In this document: positions 18,095-24,820 of the stretch, piece after piece
Layout: every line of letters starts with the position of its first letter
How positions within the stretch are numbered: the stretch's first letter is position 1
Assembly (NCBI GenBank): GCA_964473865.1
Contig: CAYYQN010000005.1
Location: forward strand, 62,001 to 126,000
DNA length: 64,000 bases
Reading direction: 5' to 3'
Source of the DNA: CAIMUX01 sp964473865
GTDB lineage: Bacteria > Eisenbacteria > RBG-16-71-46 > CAIMUX01
Position numbers and translations under genes: made by a program
The notes under the pieces: model-generated
Told to the model about the DNA's origin: nothing
Databases searched by the model: none
What the model saw: only the letters and a program-made list of their open reading frames with translations

Positions 18095-18556
18095 ATGGCT
18101 GACGACCCCGGATTCGACGTTGCCGCGGCGCACCGGTTCTTTTCCGCCCACTGCTTCAATCAGGCCTGGGACCTGATCGACAAGCCGAATCGGACGGCCG
18201 CTGAGGACCGGCTGATGGTCGCTCTGAGCCTCGCCTCCCTCTACCATTGGCTGAGCCGGCCCGATTGTGAGCCCCGGCACCTGTCGGTCGGCTACTGGCA
18301 GGCCTCGCGCATCCAGTCCCTGCTGGGCAACTCCGGTGAAGCGCGCCGCTACGCGGAGAACTGCATGGAACACAGCGGCGGCCTGGAGCCGTTCTACCGG
18401 GGATACGCCCACGAAGCGATGGCCCGCGCCGCAACCATTTCCGGCGACGCCGCCCTTGCGGCCCGGCATCTGGCCCACGCCCGGGAGCAGGCGGCGCTGG
18501 TCGCGAGCGCGGAGGACCGCGATCTCCTCCGGAAAGACCTGGCCGGCCTGGAGTAG
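18095..18556 (+). CDS. Small helical hypothetical protein
   Basis: 153 residues, ATG 18095 with AAGGAG four bases upstream. Entirely alpha-helical by eye, with TPR-like spacing (ALSLASLYHWLSR, GEARRYAENCMEHSGGLEPFYRGYAHEAMARAA, DAALAARHLAHAREQAALV). No signal peptide or catalytic motif, so a cytoplasmic scaffold-like protein is likely. It resembles conserved unnamed bacterial proteins of similar length, but I cannot name a family. Lies alone between the acyl-CoA dehydrogenase and a histidine kinase on the same strand. Confidence 0.75.
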   Translation: MADDPGFDVAAAHRFFSAHCFNQAWDLIDKPNRTAAEDRLMVALSLASLYHWLSRPDCEPRHLSVGYWQASRIQSLLGNSGEARRYAENCMEHSGGLEPFYRGYAHEAMARAATISGDAALAARHLAHAREQAALVASAEDRDLLRKDLAGLE

Positions 18557-18667
18557 AATAGCCGGGCGATCGGAGGCCCAGCCCGACCGGACCTTGGCCT
18601 GGGGGCGCGGCTTCGCGCCAGCGGCACATCCGCCGCCGCAGTCTGCCTGGGAGTCCCGGAGGAAGCC

Positions 18668-20224
18668 GTGCCTGAGCCTTCAAATGGCCCCCTGTACCTC
18701 GACTCGCCCGCGGGCGAACGACTCCCCCCCGAGCTGACCCCCGCCGAGCGGGCCGTCCTCGATCTCGTGAACCAGAAGGTGGCCGCGGCAGACTCGCTCT
18801 CGTCGATCATCGACTTCCTCTTCGATTCCACGCAGTCGATCTTCCCCTGTGATCGGATCGCCGTGGCGTTCGTCGAGGAAGGCGGCCAGCGGCTGGTGGC
18901 GCATCACGCCCGGGCCGCGTACGAGCCGCTGCTTCTCAAGCGCGGATACGCCGAGGACCTGGCGCAGAGTTCGCTGCAGCGGGTGCTCCGGGATCGGCAG
19001 CCGCGGATCATCCCCGATCTGGAAGCCTACCAGGCGGAACACCCCGGCAGCCGCTCCACCCGCCTTCTGGTGCGGGAGGGGGTTCGCTCCAGCCTGACCT
19101 GTCCCCTCGTGGTCGACGATCGCGTGGTCGGGGTCCTCTTCCGCAGCTCCCGGCGGTCGCGCGCCTACGACCGGCGTGAAGTCGGGTTGCACCTGGCAGT
19201 GGCGGAGCGGCTGAGCCAGGCCGTGGAGAAGGCGCGCCGCATCGAGCAGCTCGCGGACGCGAATCGCGCGTACACGGAGATGCTCGGCTTCGTCAGCCAC
19301 GAGTTGAAGAGCCCGGTCGCGTCGATGGCGATGGACGCCCAGCTGATCGGGGACGGGTACCTCGGCCCGGTGACGGAGAAACAGCAGGCCAAGCTGGCGT
19401 CGATGCGAAACAAGGCCGACTACCTGCTCGGCCTCGTGCGCGAGTACCTCGACCTGGCGCGCATCGAGGGCGGGGACTTGGGGATCCGTCCGCGCGCCGG
19501 CGTCGATTTCCTGCGGGAGGTCGTCGAGCCCTCCGTGGAGGTGGTGCGCCCGCTGCTCGAGGCGTCCGGCATGCGGATGGAGATCGAGATCGGCGCGGGC
19601 GATGCGCCGGCCAGTGCGGTGGACGCAAGCAGCGGGCCGGCCGGCGAGGTGGGCGCAGGAGACGCGCCGACCGGTCCCCCGCTGCGCATCGAGGCTGACC
19701 CCGATCTCCTGAAGATCGTGGTCGTGAATCTGGTCGGCAACGGGATCAAGTACGGGAATCCGGGAGGACGACTGAAGCTGCGGGCGAGACTGATGGGTGG
19801 GCCAGCGGACGAGACCCCGTTGGAGGCGGCGCCAGAGGCAACCCCGCGGGAACGCCCACTCCCCGGTCCGGGGAACGCCGCCGCGCCGGCGCCCGGACGG
19901 GAGGGTCCGCCCGCCCCAAGCCCGGAACCGCGCGAGCTACCGCTCGCTGCGGGTGCCTTCACGTTCTCCGTCTGGAACGAAGGTCCGGGGTTCCCGGAGG
20001 CGCAGCGGGCCAGGCTCTTCCGCCGGTTCTCCCGCCTGGACACGCCGGAGCTCAAGTCGCGCAAGGGGACCGGCGTGGGCCTCTATTCCTCCTGGAAGAT
20101 CGTGAAGTTGCACGGCGGGCGGATGGATGCCTCCTCCGAGGAAGGCAAGTGGGCGGAGTTTTGGTTCACGATCCCCCAGCCGCTGGTGACAACTGCAGAA
20201 CGAGACCAGCCGCCCGAAGACTGA
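18668..20224 (+). CDS. GAF-domain sensor histidine kinase (soluble)
   Basis: 518 residues; GTG 18668 preceded by GGAGGAAGCC. No membrane segment. An N-terminal helix leads to a GAF domain (about 30-185; DRIAVAFVEEGGQRLVAHHAR...SSLTCPLVVDDRVVGVLFRSS), a HisKA domain with phospho-acceptor His211 in FVSHELKSPVASM, and an HATPase_c domain with N-box Asn358 (NLVGNGIKYGN), G1 in WNEGPGF, F-box LFRRFSRLD and G2 KGTGVGLYSSWKIV. Between N-box and G1 is an unusual Pro/Ala-rich insertion of about 55 residues (about 376-430). No response regulator is adjacent on this strand; the nearest is the single-domain regulator at 21156. Likely a cytoplasmic redox or ligand sensor. Confidence 0.9.
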   Translation: MPEPSNGPLYLDSPAGERLPPELTPAERAVLDLVNQKVAAADSLSSIIDFLFDSTQSIFPCDRIAVAFVEEGGQRLVAHHARAAYEPLLLKRGYAEDLAQSSLQRVLRDRQPRIIPDLEAYQAEHPGSRSTRLLVREGVRSSLTCPLVVDDRVVGVLFRSSRRSRAYDRREVGLHLAVAERLSQAVEKARRIEQLADANRAYTEMLGFVSHELKSPVASMAMDAQLIGDGYLGPVTEKQQAKLASMRNKADYLLGLVREYLDLARIEGGDLGIRPRAGVDFLREVVEPSVEVVRPLLEASGMRMEIEIGAGDAPASAVDASSGPAGEVGAGDAPTGPPLRIEADPDLLKIVVVNLVGNGIKYGNPGGRLKLRARLMGGPADETPLEAAPEATPRERPLPGPGNAAAPAPGREGPPAPSPEPRELPLAAGAFTFSVWNEGPGFPEAQRARLFRRFSRLDTPELKSRKGTGVGLYSSWKIVKLHGGRMDASSEEGKWAEFWFTIPQPLVTTAERDQPPED

Positions 20225-20248
20225 GTCCGGGACCGTAGGCCCGGACTC
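20223..20248 (+). terminator. Hairpin at the histidine kinase stop codon
   Basis: Perfect nine-base stem GAGTCCGGG / CCCGGACTC with an eight-base loop; the 5' arm begins inside the TGA stop. No T-run follows. Best candidate in the window for a factor-assisted or GC-only terminator. Confidence 0.55.
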
Positions 20249-20328
20249 GGGGTGTCGGCATGTCGCGTCCGTCCGCCGTGAAGGCATGCCCTGGCGTCCG
20301 GAGAGAGACCGCCACCGGGTGATCGGGG

Positions 20329-20357
20329 TTGGTCCTGGCCGCGAGAGGCGCTATCAT
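20329..20357 (+). promoter_or_regulatory. Sigma-70-type promoter before the 20419 gene
   Basis: TTGGTC (20329-20334), a 17-base spacer, then TATCAT (20352-20357; five of six matches to TATAAT). Predicted start near 20364, giving a leader of about 55 bases to the ATG at 20419. It lies just downstream of the kinase hairpin. Confidence 0.45.
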
Positions 20358-20418
20358 CCCCGCGCGCACCTGGGGCACATCTGAGCTTTCATTGACGGTC
20401 GCAACTCAGGAGGCTGCC

Positions 20419-21057
20419 ATGCACCGAGGCCTCGATCTCCGCTCGAGCTTGCCGGCAGTGTGTCTGCTGGCCCTGGCCGTGCTCCCCGTCTACGCGGATC
20501 CGTGCTTCCACCTGGACTTCGATGACGACAACAATCCCTGGACGCTGCGTACGCAGATGCCTCCGGGCGTCACGGAGGGCGTAGTCCGGTTCGTCTTCGA
20601 GGCGCCGGCCGTGCTTCCGTCCGGCCAGGAGTTCTACTGGGATGTGATGGAAGGGTGCTGCAACGACATGTTCCAGTTCGGCCACGTGGGAGCGGGATTG
20701 GATCCCATGTCGCTGACCTTTGATCCGGCTTTTGTGGCTTACTATGAACCCCTTCTGCCGACCTGCACCCTTTGCTGTCCGTGGGTGATCTACGGGACCT
20801 TCGCCGGGGACATGCAGGCCGTGGCGGGGCAGCGGTACTTCATCGGCGAAGCGGCGGCCAGCGCTCGTTGCGAGGACTTTCCGCCGCCGTGCTACCCGCC
20901 GCAGGAGTTCCAGGTCCGATTCAGCCCGGCCGCCCTCTGCGGGGAGACGACCTCGGATCTCATGGTCTTCCTGTGCCCCACCAGCGGCCTGCCGGAGGAG
21001 CCTGCGGAGGCCGCCCGGAGCTGGGGAAGGATCAAGGCGAGGTATCGCTCGGAGTAA
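20419..21057 (+). CDS. Secreted hypothetical protein
   Basis: 212 residues. ATG 20419 is preceded by CAGGAGGCTGCC. The signal peptide (LRSSLPAVCLLALAVLPVYADP) predicts export. The mature part is acidic and Cys-containing (CCNDMFQFG, CTLCCPW, CEDFPPPCYPPQEF), beta-rich, with no motif I can assign. Disulfide-stabilised extracellular protein is an inference from the Cys content. It has its own promoter-like sequence and a hairpin after it. Confidence 0.72.
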   Translation: MHRGLDLRSSLPAVCLLALAVLPVYADPCFHLDFDDDNNPWTLRTQMPPGVTEGVVRFVFEAPAVLPSGQEFYWDVMEGCCNDMFQFGHVGAGLDPMSLTFDPAFVAYYEPLLPTCTLCCPWVIYGTFAGDMQAVAGQRYFIGEAAASARCEDFPPPCYPPQEFQVRFSPAALCGETTSDLMVFLCPTSGLPEEPAEAARSWGRIKARYRSE

Positions 21058-21100
21058 TCAGCGGGTTCCGCGCCCGGGAGAGGCGAATTCCACCCGCAGC

Positions 21101-21117
21101 GCCCGGACGAACCGGGC
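21101..21117. terminator. Hairpin between convergent genes
   Basis: GCCCGG / CCGGGC six-base perfect stem with ACGAA loop, between the convergent genes ending at 21057 (+) and 21156 (-). Short, and without T-tract. Confidence 0.35.
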
Positions 21118-21155
21118 CTGACGAGCAGGTCCTTTCCGCTCCCGTGAGCCGCCCG

Positions 21156-21530
21156 CTACCCCAGTTTCGTCTTCAGCGTCCGGAGCAGCACGTCGAAGTT
21201 CAGAGGCTTCTGGAAGACTCCCGTGAGCCCGAGGGCGCTGTAATCGGTCTGCAGGTTCAACTGGTCGCCGACCGAGGAGAGCATGTACACGGGCACCTTG
21301 TTGCCGAGAGCCTTGAGCTCCTTGGCCAGGCTGGTGCCGGCGTCGACTTCCTCCATCATCAGATCGATGATGCAGAAGTCGGGCTGGACCGCCTTGTACT
21401 TCCTCAGCCCCTCCTCGGCGGTGAGCGCCCCCTCCATGATGTAGCCGTTGGCCTCGATAATGACCCGCAGGCCATCGATCATATCCTCATCGTCATCGAC
21501 GTAGAGGATCACGTACTTGTTGTCCCTCAT
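21156..21530 (-). CDS. Single-domain response regulator (REC only) in the hydrogenase operon
   Basis: 124 residues, a lone receiver domain: acidic pocket D12-D14 (YVDDDED), phospho-acceptor Asp56 in IIDLMMEEV, Ser in MLSSVG, and Lys in VFQKPLNF. No output domain, so it must act by protein contact or phosphotransfer. Its ATG overlaps the stop of the hydrogenase maturation protease gene (ATGA), making it the last cistron of the hox operon. A partner kinase is not adjacent; the GAF kinase at 18668 is one candidate only by proximity. Confidence 0.88.
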   Translation of the reverse strand: MRDNKYVILYVDDDEDMIDGLRVIIEANGYIMEGALTAEEGLRKYKAVQPDFCIIDLMMEEVDAGTSLAKELKALGNKVPVYMLSSVGDQLNLQTDYSALGLTGVFQKPLNFDVLLRTLKTKLG

Positions 21531-22075
21531 GGGTGTCCCTCGCTCATAGGAGCCCAGTCGAGCTCCGTGGAAATGGGAGCCGGATCGCTCATGGGCGCGG
21601 CCTGCCCGACCGTGACGTCGAACCTGGAGTGCTGCAACGACGCCACGAGGAACTCGTACGCCGCGTCCAGATTGGCTTGCGCCTCGGTCGAGAGACTCTC
21701 TCCGAACTCGTTGAACTTGTGGCCGCGTACCCCGAGTACGTAGCCTCGCGTGTGCCCCCCGAACAACGTGTGGGCCAGTCCCAGCACGGCGTCGGGGCGC
21801 ACGCTGTGGCTCGAGAAGCTGACGCTCGGCCGGGGCCGCAGCCGCTCGAAGACAAAAGGCGGGGGACAGCTCACGTGGGCGTCGATGAAGATCGCCACGT
21901 CGTGAGCCGCCACCTGCGCCGCATCCTCCACCATCAGCTGGTAACCGGAGTCGACCGTGACCCCGGGCAGGCCCAGAGCCTCGATCCTGGCGGCAAGGGC
22001 CGGACCCAGGCCGTCGTCGAGACGGCCCGGGTTCCCGAACCCCAACACCAGGACCTTGGTCCCCCGGTTCGTCAT
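21527..22075 (-). CDS. hoxW: Hydrogenase maturation protease (HoxW/HyaD family)
   Basis: 182 residues. The ATG at 22075 overlaps the HoxH stop (ATGA). Removes the C-terminal extension of the large subunit after nickel insertion. Seen: the N-terminal VLGFGNPGRLDDGLGPAL block, whose Asp residues and nearby DSGYQLMVEDAAQV (Glu-Asp position) and IFIDAHVS segments correspond to the Ni-sensing Asp/Glu and Asp of the family, and the HSVRPDAVLGLAHTLFGGH helix. Length agrees with the family. Immediate coupling to hoxH fits a dedicated protease. Confidence 0.88.
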   Translation of the reverse strand: MTNRGTKVLVLGFGNPGRLDDGLGPALAARIEALGLPGVTVDSGYQLMVEDAAQVAAHDVAIFIDAHVSCPPPFVFERLRPRPSVSFSSHSVRPDAVLGLAHTLFGGHTRGYVLGVRGHKFNEFGESLSTEAQANLDAAYEFLVASLQHSRFDVTVGQAAPMSDPAPISTELDWAPMSEGHP

Positions 22076-23508
22076 CCGCGCGCCTTGCGTTGAACGAGGT
22101 TGCCTTCGCAATCGACCAGGTCGATCGAGAGCGGCATCTGGCCCAGCGCGTGGGTCGCGCAGCTCAGGCAGGGGTCATAGGCGCGAATGGCGATCTCGAC
22201 GCGGTTCAAGAGGCCCTCGGTGATCTCGGGCTTGCCGGAGATATGGTCCGCGGCCACCTTCGCGACCGCCCGGTTCATCGGCTCGTTGTTGCTCGTGGTC
22301 GAGACGATCAAGTTGGCCATCACGATCTGGTCGTGGTCGTTCACGCGGTAGTGATGGAACAGCGTGCCCCGCGGCGCCTCGATGAGTCCAACGCCCTCAT
22401 AGCGGCGCTCCCCTGTAACGACCAGGTCGGTTCCCTGCAGGTCGGGATCGTGGAGCAGGCTCTTGATCTTCTCGATCGCGTGCAGGAGTTCGATCATACG
22501 CGCCCAGTGGTAGGCCATGCTGATGTTGTTGGGCTTGCCTTTGGTCAGCCCCATGAACTCCTTGCGCTCGGCCTCAGCCTCCGGGGTGTCGATGAACGTC
22601 GCGGTATTCAGGCGGGCCAGCGGCCCCACCCGGTACCAGCCGTTCTCCGGCCCGATGCTCTTGATGAACGGGAACTTCATGTAGGACCAGGGGCGCACTT
22701 CTTCGGCGATGTACGTGGTGTAGTCCTGGTAATCGACGTGATCGAAGATGGTCTGGCCGTCCTTGGTGATGGCGCGGAGCCCGCCGTGATAGAGGTCCAT
22801 GGCGCCGTCCGCCCGGATCAACGACAGATGGCTCGACTCGAACGAGCCGAAGTCGGCCAGCTCGGACAGGTGCTGCGTCGTATAGTCCTTGCAGAGCTTG
22901 AGCGCGCTGCGCGACCAGGTGACCATCTGCTCCAGATCCTTGAGCAGGAAGTCGCGCTCGGCGATCGACAGGTTCTTGTTCACACCGCCGGGAATCGCCC
23001 CCGTGCCGTGGATCTTCTTGCCGGCGGTGCGCAGGATGACCTCCTGGCCGTACTTGCGCATCATGACGCCCTGCACCGCCAGCTCAGGGAACTTCTGCGC
23101 CACCCCGATGACGTTGCGGATGGCGGGATCGGCATCGAACCCGAACAGCAGATCGGGGCTGACCAGGTGGAAAAAATGAAGCGCGTGGCTCTGGAAGAAC
23201 TGCCCGTAGTGCATGAGCCGGCGCATCTTTTCGGCCGTCGGGGTGAGATTCTCGCCGCCGACGATCCGGTCCATGGCCTTGACCGCGGCCAGGTGGTGAC
23301 TCACGGGGCAGATGCCGCAGAGGCGTTGCACGCACACCGGGGCCTCCCAGAACGGCCGCCCCTGGATGAAGCGCTCGAAGCCGCGGAACTCCACGATGTG
23401 AAGCCGCGCCTGGTGCACATTGTTCTTTGCGTCGAGCTGGATCGTGACCTTGCCGTGGCCTTCCACGCGCGTCACCGGCTCGATGGTTATGTTGCGAAGC
23501 TCGCCCAT
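22072..23508 (-). CDS. hoxH: [NiFe] hydrogenase large subunit, group 3 (HoxH-like)
   Basis: 478 residues; carries the Ni-Fe(CN)2CO active site. Both ligand motifs are intact: RLCGICPVSH (Cys64, Cys67) and DPCLSCATH (Cys447, Cys450, His453). The 25 residues after His453 are the extension removed by the maturation protease encoded next. The N-terminal ITIEPVTRVEGHG is the canonical L0 motif. With the upstream diaphorase genes this is an NAD(P)-linked bidirectional enzyme (group 3d-like). ATG 23508, 34 bases after hoxY. No hyp genes are in the window, so the nickel/iron cofactor machinery must be elsewhere. Confidence 0.94.
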   Translation of the reverse strand: MGELRNITIEPVTRVEGHGKVTIQLDAKNNVHQARLHIVEFRGFERFIQGRPFWEAPVCVQRLCGICPVSHHLAAVKAMDRIVGGENLTPTAEKMRRLMHYGQFFQSHALHFFHLVSPDLLFGFDADPAIRNVIGVAQKFPELAVQGVMMRKYGQEVILRTAGKKIHGTGAIPGGVNKNLSIAERDFLLKDLEQMVTWSRSALKLCKDYTTQHLSELADFGSFESSHLSLIRADGAMDLYHGGLRAITKDGQTIFDHVDYQDYTTYIAEEVRPWSYMKFPFIKSIGPENGWYRVGPLARLNTATFIDTPEAEAERKEFMGLTKGKPNNISMAYHWARMIELLHAIEKIKSLLHDPDLQGTDLVVTGERRYEGVGLIEAPRGTLFHHYRVNDHDQIVMANLIVSTTSNNEPMNRAVAKVAADHISGKPEITEGLLNRVEIAIRAYDPCLSCATHALGQMPLSIDLVDCEGNLVQRKARG

Positions 23509-23542
23509 GTTTCTCCTCTTCTTTCCTTCCTAGGGCCCCGGA

Positions 23543-24088
23543 CTAGTCGTACTTGATGAGCTCGTACGGCAAGTCAAGCGGCTTGTTCGTGAGGAGCGCT
23601 ACGAGCGCCTCCCAGATCGTGTCGGCGGACGGCGGGCAGCCCGGAAGGTGGTAGTCGATCTTCACCACCTCATGCAAGGGGTAGACCTTGTCCAGGATGA
23701 GCGGGATCTCCGTGTCGTTGGGAACCTTGCCGGACGGGTTGTGGACCGTCGGACCGTTGAGATACGCCTCATCCAGGCACTCCTGCACGGGAATGCCGTT
23801 GCGCATGGCGGGAATGCCGCCGTTGATGGCGCAATCCCCCAGGGAGATGAGAATGTCGCAGTGTTCGCGGAAGTTCTTCAGCACTGCGACGTTCTCTTCG
23901 TTGCAGCAACCGCCTTCGATGATGCCCACCAGGCAGCGCCCGGTGAACTTCTTGATGTCGTTGACGGGCGACTTATCGAAGTCGACCAGCTCGATGAGCT
24001 TCAGGATGCGATCGTCGATGTCGAGGATCGACATGTGGCACCCAAAGCACCCAGCCAGCGACGCTGTTGCGATCTTCGGCTTCGCCAT
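23543..24088 (-). CDS. hoxY: [NiFe] hydrogenase small subunit (HoxY-like)
   Basis: 181 residues, typical of the short HoxY type that has only the proximal [4Fe-4S] cluster and no Tat signal. ATG 24088 follows AAGGAGTACTCC; longer upstream frame overlaps hoxU and is not used. Cluster ligands seen in LAGCFGCHMS, IEGGCCNEEN, ISLGDCAINGG and HLPGCPPSADTIWEAL. Transfers electrons between HoxH and the HoxU/HoxF diaphorase. Cytoplasmic. Confidence 0.93.
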   Translation of the reverse strand: MAKPKIATASLAGCFGCHMSILDIDDRILKLIELVDFDKSPVNDIKKFTGRCLVGIIEGGCCNEENVAVLKNFREHCDILISLGDCAINGGIPAMRNGIPVQECLDEAYLNGPTVHNPSGKVPNDTEIPLILDKVYPLHEVVKIDYHLPGCPPSADTIWEALVALLTNKPLDLPYELIKYD

Positions 24089-24108
24089 GGAGTACTCCTT
24101 CCCGGGGT

Positions 24109-24816
24109 TCAGGTCCGCGCCGACTCGATGTCCGATCCGATGGGTTTGTGGTCGTATAGCCGCTGACCCACCGGCACCGCGTAGCCCACGCGCTTGGTGA
24201 GGATGGCCCCGACCGGGCAGAGACTGACCGCCCGATCGCGCACGTCGATTCCGGTGTCGGCCAGCCGGGCCTTGGCGTTCACCGAGATGCGCCGGTGCGG
24301 GCCGCGACCCACGAACTGGAAGACGTTCTTGCCGTCGAGGTCGCGGCTGGCGCGCACACAGCGGGCGCACAGGATGCAGCGGTTGTGGTCGAGGAAGATG
24401 TCTGGATGGCTGGCATCGATGTTCCGTTTGGGGAACTGATACGGGAAACGCGGCGCCGCAATGCCGAAACGGTACGCCATGGCCTGCAGCTCGCAGTTGC
24501 CGGACTTCTCGCAGAACATGCAGAAGTGATTTCCCTCGACGAAGAGCATGTCGATGAGGTCCTTGCGCATGGCCTGGACCTTGGGCACTTCGCTCTCAAC
24601 CACATTGCCCGGAGCCACCGGCTGGGTGCAGGCGGCCTGCGGCCGGCCGTTGACCAGCACCGTGCAGACGCGGCAACTTCCGTAAGCGTGCAGCTCCTTG
24701 TGGTGGCAGAGACGCGGGATGTACACGCCCGCCTTGTCGGCGGCCTCGAGGATGGTCTGGCCCGGCTCGGCCTGGATCTCAGCCCCGTCCAACGTAAAAG
24801 TGAAGGTTTCGCTCAT
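24109..24816 (-). CDS. hoxU: Hydrogenase diaphorase subunit HoxU (NuoG-N-like ferredoxin)
   Basis: 235 residues, ATG 24816 after CCAGGAGTAACGCC. Electron relay between HoxF and HoxY. N-terminal plant-type [2Fe-2S] domain (CHHKELHAYGSCRVC...AAC), then the His/Cys cluster HFCMFCEKSGNCELQ, then one [4Fe-4S] site (CILCARC with SLCPVGAI). Length and cluster complement match HoxU; NuoG of Complex I would be much longer. It begins five bases before the end of the hoxF gene region, with only a four-base gap after the hoxF stop, so expression is tightly coupled. Confidence 0.92.
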   Translation of the reverse strand: MSETFTFTLDGAEIQAEPGQTILEAADKAGVYIPRLCHHKELHAYGSCRVCTVLVNGRPQAACTQPVAPGNVVESEVPKVQAMRKDLIDMLFVEGNHFCMFCEKSGNCELQAMAYRFGIAAPRFPYQFPKRNIDASHPDIFLDHNRCILCARCVRASRDLDGKNVFQFVGRGPHRRISVNAKARLADTGIDVRDRAVSLCPVGAILTKRVGYAVPVGQRLYDHKPIGSDIESART

Positions 24817-24820
24817 GGCG

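Noticed and set aside
14576..18478. 1300-codon open frame on the minus strand
   Set aside because: Runs antisense across the thiolase-like, DUF35, acyl-CoA dehydrogenase and small helical genes; no recognisable motif, an effect of high GC third positions.
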